Of a DNA stretch of 64,000 nt, positions 1 through 10,866 are shown one piece after another. This stretch comes from Nipponacmea schrenckii. Lineage: Eukaryota; Mollusca; Gastropoda; Lottiidae. The stretch lies in NCBI GenBank assembly GCA_030562195.1, contig JAUJPP010000005.1:12396826-12460825 (forward strand), in the 5' to 3' direction. A program made the position numbers and the translations under genes. The notes beneath the pieces were generated by a model, which saw nothing but the letters and a program-made list of their open reading frames with translations, was not told the origin of the DNA and searched no databases. How positions within the stretch are numbered: position 1 is the stretch's first letter; every line of letters starts with the position of its first letter.

Positions 1-977
1 AAACGACATTTTACCTTTAATGCAAATTTTGTGTGTACTAATACCTAATACAATACAATACAATCAACAAAATACCACTAGTGATTTCACGCATTACAAA
101 TCACACTTAACATAACTACTTCAACACAGTACAAGTTACATTGTCTTCATCACTAACTGGTCAATTTATTTACAAATGAATAACAAATTTGTCGTTTTTT
201 GTTTTATTTAATTACAACAATTACAATCATTCCTCAAAATGAGTGTATCCACTGGCCACAAAAATTGGTCGGCCAGTAAAGTAATGACGAAGTCACAATT
301 GATTCGGTGTGCTAACCGGATTGTCAAAGTTGCCTTTGCGTCATATTAAGAGAAAAATGTTAGGGTACGAAATGGCTAGGTATGAAACGACTGGAGACCT
401 CGATATTTATAATAATAATAATAATAAACTCTTTATTTTACATGGGTCAGAATTAGGCCCAATACACACGGACATGGTCCTGTCTCACATTCAGCCCATG
501 GGGCAATACATTGGAAAAAAAAAAAAAAAAAAAAAGCGTTATGATTTCGAAACGGCTATTTCATTTTCTTCAGATTTGATTATGAATCAGTCAGGATAGC
601 TTATGATCATAGAGTTTAATCTAATACATTTGTTTGACACAGTCGAAGATATTTGGACACGAGCTGGTTTGAGGACGAAATGGACGTTTACAGGGAATAT
701 TTAGTTAATATAAATAATTGACATTTTAAGCTCCGCCCATAAGCTCATTTGCATATAGAGGAAGTTAATGCAGTCGAGATAATACAAAGATGCAATGTAA
801 CTTGTACTGTGTTGAAGTAGTTATGTTAAGTGTGATTTGTAATGCGTCAAATCACAAGTGGTATTTTGTTGATTGTATTAGTATTTTGACACTTTACTTA
901 TGCATTAAAGGTTTGATGCACAATGTAATTTAGGTATTAGTACACACAACATTTGCATTAAAGATAAAATGTCGTTT
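1..977. repeat. Foldback element with ~150-190 bp inverted arms
   Basis: The first ~153 bases reappear as the reverse complement at about 791-977 with few mismatches, so the stretch is a long inverted repeat around a ~640 bp centre. The right arm is followed to ~1060 by further degenerate copies of its outer part (GGTATTAGTACA and ATTTACATTAAAGG motifs), so the element may continue beyond the window's left edge. No transposase reading frame is visible, so it could be a non-autonomous DNA transposon or MITE. A LINE-type tail sits inside it in reverse orientation (409-534). Confidence 0.65.
409..534 (-). mobile_element. Short LINE/SINE 3'-tail copy (tail family 1)
   Basis: Read on the minus strand it holds a poly-T tract, CCCCATGGGCTGAATGTGAG, the AATAAAGAG polyadenylation-like motif and a TTA microsatellite tail. 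The same module occurs at 1481-1576, 44230-44357, 46041-46168 and 58120-58217. At 44.2 and 46.1 kb it is the 3' end of a LINE that encodes reverse transcriptase, so this copy is a severely truncated LINE or a SINE that shares the LINE tail. Confidence 0.7.
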
Positions 978-1480
978 GCATTATGTAAAATGCATGATGT
1001 ATTTTGGGTATTAGTACAAAAGACATTTACATTAAAGGTAAAAAGGTTTTTTGCATTACGGTATTAGTCATTTCTTCACTGAATTTTATTCTGACCATAA
1101 TTGACCTCCATATACCAGTAGTATATATTCTCCCTGTCATATTATTTTAACTATTGCTTGATAAAGACGAGAGTATCATCGTTGAAACGTCGCATGTATT
1201 TTAATAAAGTTATTGTTATCCATAAAATTGTGTTCAGTTATTGTATCAACCAATTACATAATGGCACTGAAAACACTTCAAGCGCCACGGGTGCAGATAT
1301 GTGAATTTCGGCACATATGCGACATGAGTTATGTTCTTACTAAAATCCCAATTACAAACAAACTACCGAATGCAGCAACGAACGCACCTCACCACTCGAG
1401 AGCTGAAGGTCAAACATATCCTAATCCAATGTCAAACATATGACATGATTCACCGAATCAATTAATAATTAACTCTACAC

Positions 1481-1576
1481 TGTTCATGGGCTGAATGTGA
1501 GACAGGACCATGTCCTTGTGTATTGGGCCTAATTCTGACCCATGTAAAATAAAGAGTTTATTATTATTATTATTTT
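1481..1576 (+). mobile_element. LINE/SINE 3'-tail copy (tail family 1)
   Basis: GGGCTGAATGTGAGACAGG, then a GTGTATTGGGCC segment, the AATAAAGAGTTTATTATT polyadenylation-like motif and a TTA microsatellite tail, as at the 3' end of the LINE in 39.5-46.2 kb. It lies in the same place in the duplicated block copy at 58120-58217, so the insertion is older than that duplication. Confidence 0.7.
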
Positions 1577-1651
1577 TTAAACTGTAGTCTGTACCTTAAC
1601 AGAAAAAAATGGCAGCTGCCATTTGCCAGACTTTTCTGTTTACTAACACAA

Positions 1652-1973
1652 TGTAAATAATGTATGTAAATTGTGTTATTTTAATCTCCGTAAAATCAGT
1701 AAAATTCGCAGGAACCTTTCTACTTCTTCAGTTAAAACTTTAGTACAAGCTCTGATTACCTCCCGTTTGGATAAATGTAATTCTTTATTAATTGGAATTC
1801 CATTACGTATAACCAATAAACTACAAAGGGTTCAAAATGCAGCAGCAAGACTTATCTCCGGCAAAAAACATCACGAGCACATCACACCAATTTTATTAGA
1901 CCTACACTGGCTACCTGTTGTTTATAGAATTCAATTTAAGATCCTACTTTTAACTTTTAAATGTCTTAATGAT
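1652..1973 (+). pseudogene. LINE reverse transcriptase C-terminal fragment
   Basis: The frame encodes about 100 residues with the signature that follows the catalytic core in CR1/Jockey-type LINE proteins: LQRVQNAAARLI, then H..TP.L..LHWLPV, then R..FK.LLL.FKCLN. There is no start, catalytic core or 3' tail. The fragment interrupts the duplicated block: copy 2 (about 58285-58310) has about 24 unrelated bases at the same position. It is a dead fragment, and the family assignment beyond the CR1/Jockey group is uncertain. Confidence 0.8.
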
Positions 1974-2366
1974 ACAGATATTTTGTTGACTTACAGATCT
2001 GTTTAAAAACGGAATCATCTGTTATTCTATGACTCTGTTAGTTGACAGAAAATTCTGACAAATGGTAGCTGCCAGTAATTTCCGTCGATTAACAGATCTG
2101 TAAAAAATCAAAAGTTGGTCAAGTTATGTGTCTGTTAAAATACAGGAATGTCTGGAAAATGGTAGCTGCAAGTAATTTCCGTTGATATAATGATCTATTA
2201 ATCATCATAAGTCGGTCAAGTTATGGTTCTGTTGAAATACAGGAATCGTAAAATTCTTACCCATACAAAAACAAAATAAGTTTACTCATATCATCATTGT
2301 GTACACTTATAATATGTAACAGACAAAACTGGATTATATATCAATAAAATAGATAATAAAACAATT

Positions 2367-3764
2367 TTAAGAATTGTTTTAATAAGTTATTAGTAATATT
2401 ATATTCTACGAAAACAGGAGTGATCTTACCGTTTAACAAAAAACTTTTGTTTTTTAAACAGTTAACTTGAACAAAAGCTGTCATATTTTTTTTGGAATCT
2501 GGGGTCTAATCCCGATGCCAGTGAAAGTCCATTGAAATTAGTTGATCACCTTTCCATGATACAGTTACAATGGCGCTATATAAAGCTTTCGTTACCTGCA
2601 CTCATTAACATCTATTTAAAGACAATTATCTAGCATGTTCCAAACCGAAATCTTTTTCAACTTTCCTGCTCATGAAATCTATAGAAAAGAGAACGATCAT
2701 CGATTAACTTGATTTCCAGGGTATCGGCTTGTTTGACCCGAGGTTTATGTGTGCGAAACTATCATCGATAAATCAGACAATTGATGGTATTTTCAAACTT
2801 TAGATTGTTATTTGAAAGTGTCGATTCTATGTAATCTCATACTTTAAGATTTATTATTCCAGTGTGCTTTGCATGGAACAAGCTTTTATTTGTGTTGGTC
2901 GGTGTGTATCGGTTAAAATACATTAATATCTAATGATTTAGAAGAAAGTTGTTGGCCCTGAACACTGTAGTATGCTAGTTATATAAAAGTTCGAAATATT
3001 GAGCCAGTTTCAAACGTAATATTATAACCCATAATCACCTTTCTTCTTCAATTGTTGATTTTGTTGTGGTTGCAAACTGGTCTTTCGGAAAATACAATTT
3101 TAGTTATTTGTAGCCACCGGGGTGCTTTACGGGAATATAACTATATCCACGTTTATGACATCAGAATACGACAGTTTCGATGCGTTTTACGATGTTTTTT
3201 TAAAATATCGATTTAAGTCTTTGAAGTCGATTTTAAACAGATTTCTGCATTCTACCGCTGCTTAGACTGAAGTGTTCGGTACATGTGTTATTCATGCGAT
3301 CATCGTTGTACTGTATGTTTTGTTTGTAAATCTTTCTAGCAGGTTCCGATCTTAGAGAAAAATAGTCTTGTGATATTGTAAGTATCGTTTTCATATTTCA
3401 TATATGATGTGAATTTATTTTAAACTAACAACTTCCTTGAATGGTATTTAGAAATTAGAGAATATAATTATTTAATTAAGTAAAGTTTTTCAAATAATTG
3501 TGTCCAGATATTATCGTAGTTAATATTAAATAATAATATTAAAAAGTTATTGAATGATGCAAATAAATATTTTTAAACCATTGTAATAATACTAATTTAC
3601 CGTGTTTGTTTAGTGACTTGAATATTCATTACATTTAAATCAGTGAAATTTAAAACCAACTTTTTTTTTGTAGTCAACCATGTTATAGAACCGCTGTATA
3701 GTTGTTTATGAACCACCATTCAAATTGTTAATGTAGCCTACATAACTAACATTTAAAGTGAATA
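2367..3764. other. Upstream flank of lectin copy A, no gene seen
   Basis: I see no coding signature. From about 2780 the sequence is closely similar to the flank of copy C (from about 52780), and from about 3050 also to the flank of copy B (about 12000-12700). It includes a conserved GTAGCCACCGGGGTGCT segment at about 3110. This is shared duplicated upstream DNA, not an independent gene. Confidence 0.6.
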
Positions 3765-3861
3765 TCAGATAAACAGATCGGAGCTTTTGTTTGCACATCC
3801 AACTTGTAACGTACATAAATAACGTCCATATTGATTATCAGATGAACAGATCGGAGCTTTA
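3765..3861 (+). promoter_or_regulatory. Tandem promoter-proximal module, copy A
   Basis: Two direct repeats of CAGAT(A/G)AACAGATCGGAGC, ~74 bp apart, lie 40-140 bp before the ATG of copy A. The same repeated module lies at the matching place before copies B and C, where it includes a TATATAAA box. In copy A the TATA-like part has drifted to GATATTCAAAC. Calling it a core promoter or enhancer repeat is an inference from position and conservation. Confidence 0.45.
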
Positions 3862-3902
3862 GTAAGCTGATATTCAAACACATTCCACATTTCACTGACA
3901 TA

Positions 3903-5876
3903 ATGGTTATAGACTACGGCACTTGGTTTTGTATTTTAACAATTTTTGTATCGAAATCAACGTGTTTCAATAATGGAACATATTGGAAAAAACTTATCTA
4001 CACTGGACCTGTTACATTAAATTATTACAGTTTGATACAAACGTCTAGTGTAATCCTCTGTATAGCAAGATGTTGGCCTCTTTACAACTGGGATCAGGTT
4101 TATTTTCAAGGAGAAGATTGTTATTGTTTAGCACCGATTTATGCGCAGGCTGGTGAGATTTCTGGAACGATGACGGCTAACTCTGCAATTTGGACCTCTT
4201 ATCAAGGTATGTTGTATATTTTCGTCTTTGATAAATAAAGCTCTCTATACAACACCTTTAGAGCAACCATGGTATTGTATACTAGTAGTCATTTGTTTCT
4301 GGTAGATCTTTCCCTCGATAGTATACACTAAGTAAGTCTTTATCATCAGAATGTCTTTGCTCTGATAAATAGAGTTATTTATAAGTTTATATTGAAAAGA
4401 ATAATTCCCTACCATGTTTAAAGTTTTATTATATTCCTTAGACTTCCTTAGGGTATTATGTAGCGCTCTTATATTGACTATTTCAGTTGAACTTTGGCTA
4501 AAGTCGAACTATAACAGGTTAGGATAATCGACTTTCCATTTATACATTTTGTGGCAATGATAAGCATGATTTTCTTAAAGATCAGCGGTGCACACATTAA
4601 GTCCGACTTAAGTCTAACTTTAGACAGTTTAGGTAAAATACAGGCGCCGCATTCATCCCAAAGATTTACAGTACTCTTTTGAGGTGGAACTTTTGAAGAG
4701 ACTTTTTGGGGTTTATTGTGGGAAGAGGTACTAATATAAGTGTTTGCCTTTATCATGGCAAATATGAAAACCTTAAAAATAAGTAGGAGACATATTTCCC
4801 TAGAATTAGGCGTTTATTTGCTTAAATGTTTACATTATTATTTTTTAAATAAATGTTAAGGGTTTGATTTTTATTTTTAAACTTTCAGATTCGTTCAGGC
4901 ACATATTTATCTAGATTCGCTATAAAGTTTTAATAGATTTGAGAGAAAAACCATAGAAATGTCGCTTTTACAAGTTTTATACTACACGCAACTAACAATG
5001 TTTTTTATTCATAGGTAATATAATTGGGAATCAGAAAGTTTTAACTAAATTCGGTGTTAAACGAAACACGGTTTACATACATTGTATATATATATGGATT
5101 TTAACTATATTATATAAGTCAAATTCCAGCGAGTATTCATTTTGGAAAACATACGTCAATTCACATATATTTATTTCAGATACTAATTATTGTTCCGAGA
5201 AAGGATACACGATATTTCCAGACCAAGGATATTGCTTAAAATACTTTTCAAACTATAAACAGTGGCAAGACGCTGAATCAAGATGTCAGGAAGATGGTGG
5301 ACATTTAGCCTCACTTTATACTCAACAAGATTTGACTAATGTGCGATCTATATATACGGGTAAGTTTAATTTTTAACTCACTCAATATTCATGAACACCA
5401 ACCTCCTTCATTGTCAGATGTTGGTTTGGTTGGCGAATTGTGTTTGGCGTCTTGCAAATGGTTGTTGATTAAGCGTTTTTCAGAAATTACTTTTTTTTAT
5501 ATTTTAAGGGATTATGTTACTTAATGATACCAGGTAAGTTCATGAATATTATACTCATATTAACCATCCTTGAGAACTAAAATTTTATTTTCATGCTAAG
5601 ACGCAATAACCCTTTAACAATTTCAATGTAATGTACCCCACTGTTCAATTTTCAGATAGCGGTTATGTTCATATTGGAGCACACAGGACACTGGCAGGTA
5701 CAGAGTTTGTATTGATAACAGGAGAAACTGTAAATGAGTTGTTGTGGGAAACTGGTGAACCAAATAATTTTAATGGGATAGAGGAGTGTGCTATAATATT
5801 CGGTCATTGGCTAAATTTTAATGATTTCCCTTGTTTTTTATCTTATTCTTTTATTTGTCAAATATTCACAAATTAA
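3903..5876 (+). CDS. Copy A: secreted PAN-like/C-type lectin protein (3 exons)
   Basis: Exons 3903-4206, 5180-5359 and 5656-5876 join through GT-AG phase-1 introns into 234 residues. Residues 1-20 are a signal peptide (hydrophobic WFCILTIFV core). Residues 21-101 carry C53, C57, C73 and C75 in a CxxxC...CxC pattern like a PAN/apple module, plus an N-glycosylation sequon NGT at 24. Residues 105-230 are a single C-type lectin domain: YC at 105-106, AESRC, GGHLASL, a VHIG strand, EPN at 196-198 (the mannose-type triplet in this fold), C206, NDFPC at 217-221 and C229. The WND calcium motif reads FND, so calcium binding may be altered. The protein is likely an extracellular carbohydrate-binding (immune or mucosal) lectin; this role is inferred from the fold. 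No frame damage is seen. The ATG follows a conserved TGACATA shared by all copies. Confidence 0.85.
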
Positions 5877-6890
5877 ACTAAGATAATTTTTTCAATTTAT
5901 GTTGGAAGACTCTAAGGGAAGGTACATGAAATCTGTTTTGTTGATTAAAATAACTGAACTTTCTTATTGATTCAAGTTTATTCTGTATTATAGTATAATC
6001 GATTGGTTACATCTTGTTTCCCACTGGTGTATTCACATTACGACTTGACTAATCCGTAATCTGCGGACTATATTACAACTAGAGATGCCAAAATGCAAAG
6101 ACAAATCCGTTTTAGTTGTATAGAATGATATCTCATAACCATCAAACTGCAAGCAGATAAGTTTTAACAATTATAGCAGATACAATTATTTATTTCAAAT
6201 CAGATGTTTTCAACGTTTTCTTAATATTACCTCTATCATAATCCTGATCGATATTATAACCCCTCCCCTTCAAAATCTGTACTATTTCCACGCAGCAGCT
6301 AGGCCGGGTTAAAAAGATAACGCCTTTCCAGTATGAATTATTTCATTGTTTTCTACGGACGCGAAAACTAATTAATTTTTTAAAAGATGGAAATCTGAGT
6401 AGAAATAAAATCTACTTTAATTTCATCTTTGTTATATTTATCTATTATCAAATAGACTCTATGTAATTTACCGGAGCCAATTTTTAAAGAAACTGCAAAT
6501 ATAATAAGCAACATACTTGCCGATTGAGTCAAAGAAGTCATTTCAAACAGAAACAATATGGCTCTTCACGGACGGATATCAGACGAACTACTGAACATTA
6601 GTAATAATTTTTGAAATACAATCAGATGAATTGTAAACAGTTTCCTTATACATGTTGTTGCATAAAGATACAAGACATTGAATATTGATGGAAATAACAT
6701 TTAAAAAAAAAATAGTATGTAAAATATTAATGACAAATATAGAACATGATTAAATAACATAATGCATAGTAGTAGGGATTGTCGCATTGAACAAATAGGT
6801 GGATAAATTAATAGTTAGTTGTTTATCAGTACATTTGAGTAAGTCATAAAAGTTTTGTAAGTTCGGAAATAGAAAATAATATGAGGTAGA
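5877..6890. repeat. Downstream flank shared by copies A, D and E
   Basis: No gene is seen. The segment from about 5960 (CAAGTTTATTCTGTAT, then GTAATCTGCGGACTAT) recurs at 62790-63200 after copy E, and inverted at about 35700-36650 after copy D. It marks the extent of the duplicated units. The part from about 6430 to 6890 is AT-rich and unassigned. Confidence 0.65.
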
Positions 6891-6892
6891 TA

Positions 6893-7495
6893 CTGTCCAA
6901 TGTTGGTTAAAAACTGATCAATTACTGTCCATTGTTTGTTAAAAACTGATCAATTACTGTCCATTATTTGTTAAAAACTTGTCAACTACTGTCCATTGTT
7001 GGTTAAAAACTGTTCACTAACTGTCCATTATTTGTTAAAACTGATCAATTACTGTCCATAATTTGTTACAAACTGATCAATAACTGTCCATTATTTGTTA
7101 AAAGCTGATCAATTACTGTCCATTATTTGTTAAAAACTGATCAATTTACTGTCCATTAGTTTGTTAAAAACTGATCAATTACTGTCCATTATTTGTTAAA
7201 AACTGACCAATTACTGTCCATTGTTTGTTAAAACTGATCAATAACTGTTCATTGTTTGTTAAAAACTGATCAATAGCTGTCTATTGTTTGTTAAAAACTG
7301 ACCAATTACTGCCCATCGTTTGTTAAAATCTGATCAAGTACTGTCCATTGTTGGTTAAAAACTGATCAATTACTGTCCATTGTTTGTTAAAAACTCATCA
7401 ATTACTTTTCATTATTTGTTAAAAAACTGATCAATTACTGTCCATTGTTTGTTAAAAAACTGATCAATTACTGTCCATTGTTTGTTTCAACTGAT
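6893..7495. repeat. ~32 bp minisatellite (about 18 units)
   Basis: Head-to-tail copies of a unit containing ACTGATCAATTACTGTCC followed by ATTGTTTGTTAAAA, with small indels and substitutions. The same repeat runs in the opposite orientation at 34428-35505, downstream of the inverted copy D. The spacing is uniform with no unique spacers, so this is not a CRISPR. A poly-G run (about 7535-7548) follows it. Confidence 0.9.
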
Positions 7496-7548
7496 GATGG
7501 TCGATCAAGCCCTTTGCTGTATCCAAGTTAAACATGGGGGGGGGGGGG

Positions 7549-7830
7549 GCTTTCACCCTTAGTGTTTATTTCGATGAACTACTTAATTGATTTCGCAATA
7601 GCAGATATGGTTGCCATATAGGTCATGTATATGTTGGTACTTTAACCTACGCCGACGATGTCACGCTTGTAACCCCATCTAGACATGCCTTGGTATCTTT
7701 ATTTAAAATCTGTAATGAATATGCAATAGAATATGATGTAAAATTCAATCCCGACAAAAGTAAATTACTGATCTTAAAATATGATACACAAATTAAAGAC
7801 GTAATTAAGGATGTATATTTTAATCTTTAA
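7549..7830 (+). pseudogene. LINE reverse transcriptase fragment with YADD, 5' part of a split element
   Basis: The + frame reads a segment typical of the LINE reverse transcriptase catalytic core: TYADDVTLV, then an amphipathic stretch and FNPDKSK. A degenerate region upstream resembles the QGGVLSP motif. The same element seems to resume at about 10080 (NVYFNGMFIN, then ELHLGN), with a Penelope-like element between. It is 5'-truncated and interrupted, so it is not functional. Confidence 0.75.
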
Positions 7831-7844
7831 ATGGCATTTAGTAA

Positions 7845-9985
7845 AGGTGTTTGATGAAGATAAACAAATTCTTATGGAATACAATTACCAACTTTATTTG
7901 AGCGACGTTTCAATCAGCGTTCTCTGGTCTTTATCAAGCAATGAATAAAATGAAAGGTGAACAAGAATATATATAAGTAAAGACAAAATAATTTAACATA
8001 ACAATGGATTAAAACAATTCTAGGATTAAACAATTAATGACTTCTGGTTAATGAATTAGGTGATCATAGGCTCTAGGTATGAATACTCCTGGATCTTTAT
8101 TGATGGATGGGCTGTGTCTTTTGATCTGAATGGCTTCCATGATTTTCCTTTCTTTTTTGTTGGTTTTATTGACTGCTAAAGTTATGGCATCATTCCAATT
8201 TACTTTGTGAACTGTGGCTTTAATGTGGTCCTGTATGGCGGATTGATTGTTGACTGCCTTAGATTGATGTCCCTTGATTCTTTTCTGCAATGGTCTTTTT
8301 GTTTCCCCAATATAACAATGTCCACAAGAACAAAAAAAAATTGGTAAACGCACCCTTTGGGATCAGCTTTATTGGATGGTTGCAATTTTCCATTTGCACG
8401 TGTGGTGTCCTTTAGTGTTCTTTGGCCAGTAAAAACGGTCTCAATGCCAGCTTTCTGCAATAGTCTTCCGATATTGTATGATGAGCTTTCATTGAATGAA
8501 ATGCTTACTCTAATGGGTGGGTGTTCTGGTTCAGGTGTTGGATTGACTGATTTCGGTTTCATGGCTCTGTCTATTGTAAGGTTGACTAGTCGTTCAGGAT
8601 ATTTAGGTTTAGGTTAATGAATACATGTTTGAGATTTCATTCTGTAGATTTTCTTTACTGCAAATGTTAATGGCACGTTTGGTGAGAGTGGTGATGATTC
8701 CTTTTTTCGTTTGAAGAGGGTGGTTAGATTTGTAGTGGAGATACTGATCGGTGTGTGTTGGTTTTCTATAAACTGATGTGCCGACTTTGTTGTTGGCGAT
8801 TTTGACATCCAGAAAAGGTAACGAGTTGTCTGGAGTAGTTTCTATGGTAAACTTGATAGATGGATTTTTAAGAGTGGAGAAAGGGGACTGCCCATAGGTA
8901 AACCTCTAATCTGTTCATAGTAATCATCACCCAAAGTGAAGTCAATTTGAGACAGTTATCAGCTGGCGTTATAATATTATCTGGACTGAGTTTAGTTTCA
9001 AGAGGGATAGTTAAATTTTTTATATTGTTATGTAACACATTAGTAAACAAATCTACCACCATTTTACCTAATGAACTGAGAGATTTGATTTTAGAACAGA
9101 TATCACTTGAGTCACTGATGAATGAGTCTGCGGTTTTCCCTTGAACATATTAAAATTCTGGCTTTAGGCGGGTTCTTGTGAATCTTGATGTTGGCTCTGG
9201 CATATGGAGGTCGCGGATGAGATGGTTAAAGTTGGTAGAGTAGCTGTTCAGTCAATTGATCCTTGAGGGATTTCAGGTGGGCTGTATGTTTAGTTTCTAG
9301 GCTATTACTTGGGTCTTTACGTAGCTTCCTGTAAGTTTTTGGTCTCTCAGTAGTTTGTGGGCTTCTGTTATGTATTCTTCTTTATCCATAATGACCGCAG
9401 CCTTCCCCTTGTCTGCCGCTACCATTACTATGGATTTGTCTTCTTTGAGGTCTGTTATGGCTTGAGTTACGGCTTTGGTGAGGTTAGGTTTGGTTTTGGT
9501 TTTTGGTAGGATATGAGAGATTTGGTGTCGAAGATAATCTACCTGGAGCAAGTTGTCGGATACCTTTCTCTATACCTGTTATAAATTCATCTTGATTGAT
9601 AGATTTAGTTACTGGTGAGAATTTAAGGCCACGGGATAATACACTTATTTGCTGATCTGACAGTTGCTTTGACTAAGATTGACCACAGTTTTAGTAAGAA
9701 ATTGTTGGTGAACTGTATTATTAGTTGGTGAAAATTGCTGATTCTTCTTATTGAGGTGTTGATATTTTCGAATCTGTTTCTGTTTAATCTTCTGGTCTTG
9801 TAGTCTGTTATATTCTGTCTGTTTAAGGCGGTACGATGAAAATGTATCAGGAAGTTTGGTATCTTCCAACAGGTTTTGCATTTTCTGAATGTTAGAGATG
9901 AGTCGTTGTTTTTCATTTCTGAAGTTTTGGATGCGTTCACGTACTAGTGATTTGCTAGCTTTCTGTAAAATCTTGATTGCACCAT
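7845..9985 (-). mobile_element. Decayed Penelope-like retroelement with GIY-YIG endonuclease
   Basis: Reading the minus strand from 9985 down: a lysine/glutamine-rich coiled-coil N-terminal region (about 9950-9640), a reverse transcriptase N-terminal part with VAADKGKAAVIMDKEEY (9297-9551), a catalytic-region motif YYEQIRGLPMGSPLSP (near 8870-8930), and a C-terminal GIY-YIG nuclease with HCYIGETKRPLQKRI..H (8048-8353). This order is that of Penelope-like elements. Several frame shifts, and apparently missing reverse transcriptase sequence between the motifs, make it a pseudoelement. Its 3' flank (7890-7945) has the AAGACCAGAGAACGCTGATT plus GAAACGTCGC segment that is related to motifs at 1152, 33963 and 55372. 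It is inserted inside a LINE. Confidence 0.85.
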
Positions 9986-10079
9986 TTGATTGGACAGGGC
10001 TTTTTAATTCTAATCCATTAGGAATAATATGGTTATCTCGTCATTTTAAGAGGAGTGTGATGTTGTTACTGACTCTTAA

Positions 10080-10866
10080 GATTTTTACCTTCCAACCTTC
10101 TAATGTATATTTTAATGGAATGTTCATTAATGTTGTTCAGTCAGAGCTTCATCTAGGGAACTCTTTACTATGTGACAATAGAGAACAAATCATTCAGAAG
10201 AGAATATATCATTTTATTATTAAATTTAATGTAACTTTTAAACAATTTAAGTGTACCACACATCATATTAGATATAAATTGATTAAACATATTGTATGGC
10301 ATTATACGGATGTCAACTGTGGGACTTCAGTCATAAGACAATTGATAGATTTTATTGTACTTGGCGTAAATGCATACGTCAATTTATGAATGTACCCCAA
10401 AGAACGCATAATCATCTCGTAAATCTCATCTGCAAAGATGTGTCAATAGAATCCCAACTACAATGATTTATGAATTTTTCATAAGCGCAATTTATAGCAG
10501 CAATGATGTACTAGAATATGTAGTCCCCACGCCTTGTATGGAAACCTATCAATAACATGTGAAAACTTGAATTACATTTGTTACAAATATGATTTCCAAA
10601 ACTGAACTTATTAAATGCAAATAGAAGTTATATACTGAATATCATTGATACATGTAATCGGGATGTACATATACGTGACCTACAAGTAGCTGGATCTATT
10701 GTTGATATGATGTGGTTAAGAGAATCTAATGATTCCCATATTGACTTAAATCATATTAAAGAAATTATTGATTATCTATGTACAAAATAACTGATTGTAT
10801 TTTATCAATTATTGCACAATTGAATTAGTACGAATAAAGATTTTTATTATTATTATTATTATTGAG
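10080..10866 (+). pseudogene. LINE 3' part after the Penelope-like insertion
   Basis: Translation switches frames but shows NVYFNGMFIN..ELHLGN, then LYGCQLWDFSHKTIDRF and W....R.F.NVPQRTHNHL, which is the post-catalytic region of a LINE reverse transcriptase. The element ends with AATAAAGATTTTTATT and an ATT microsatellite (10837-10866), a typical LINE tail. It is the likely continuation of 7549-7830. Confidence 0.7.

Larger units (their letters stand above)
1116..2366 (+). repeat. Duplicated repeat block, copy 1
   Basis: This block is nearly identical to 55329-55677 plus 58076-58706. It starts with CCAGTAGTATATATTCTCCC, contains a TTGATAAAGACGAGAGTATC motif followed by GTTGAAACGTCGC (found in other Penelope-associated segments of this window), then a unique-looking stretch, a LINE-type tail at 1481-1576, and two tandem ~107 bp units at about 2050-2250 (GGTAGCTGCNAGTAATTTCC). 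The second copy lacks the LINE fragment at 1652-1973, and this copy lacks the 2.4 kb insertion present in the other. Confidence 0.75.

Noticed and set aside
1..977. Interpreting the inverted repeat as LTRs
   Set aside because: The arms are inverted and not direct, and no retroviral-type coding sequence lies between them.
4478..4756. Minus-strand 92-codon frame in intron 1 of copy A
   Set aside because: Not preserved in the matching introns of copies B and E; no motif.
6893..7495. Regular ~32 bp repeats that might suggest a CRISPR array
   Set aside because: Units abut with no unique spacers, drift gradually, and there is no cas gene; the genome is animal-like.
8357..9144. Plus-strand frames over the Penelope-like element
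   Set aside because: They are shadows of the minus-strand reverse transcriptase and GIY-YIG frames.
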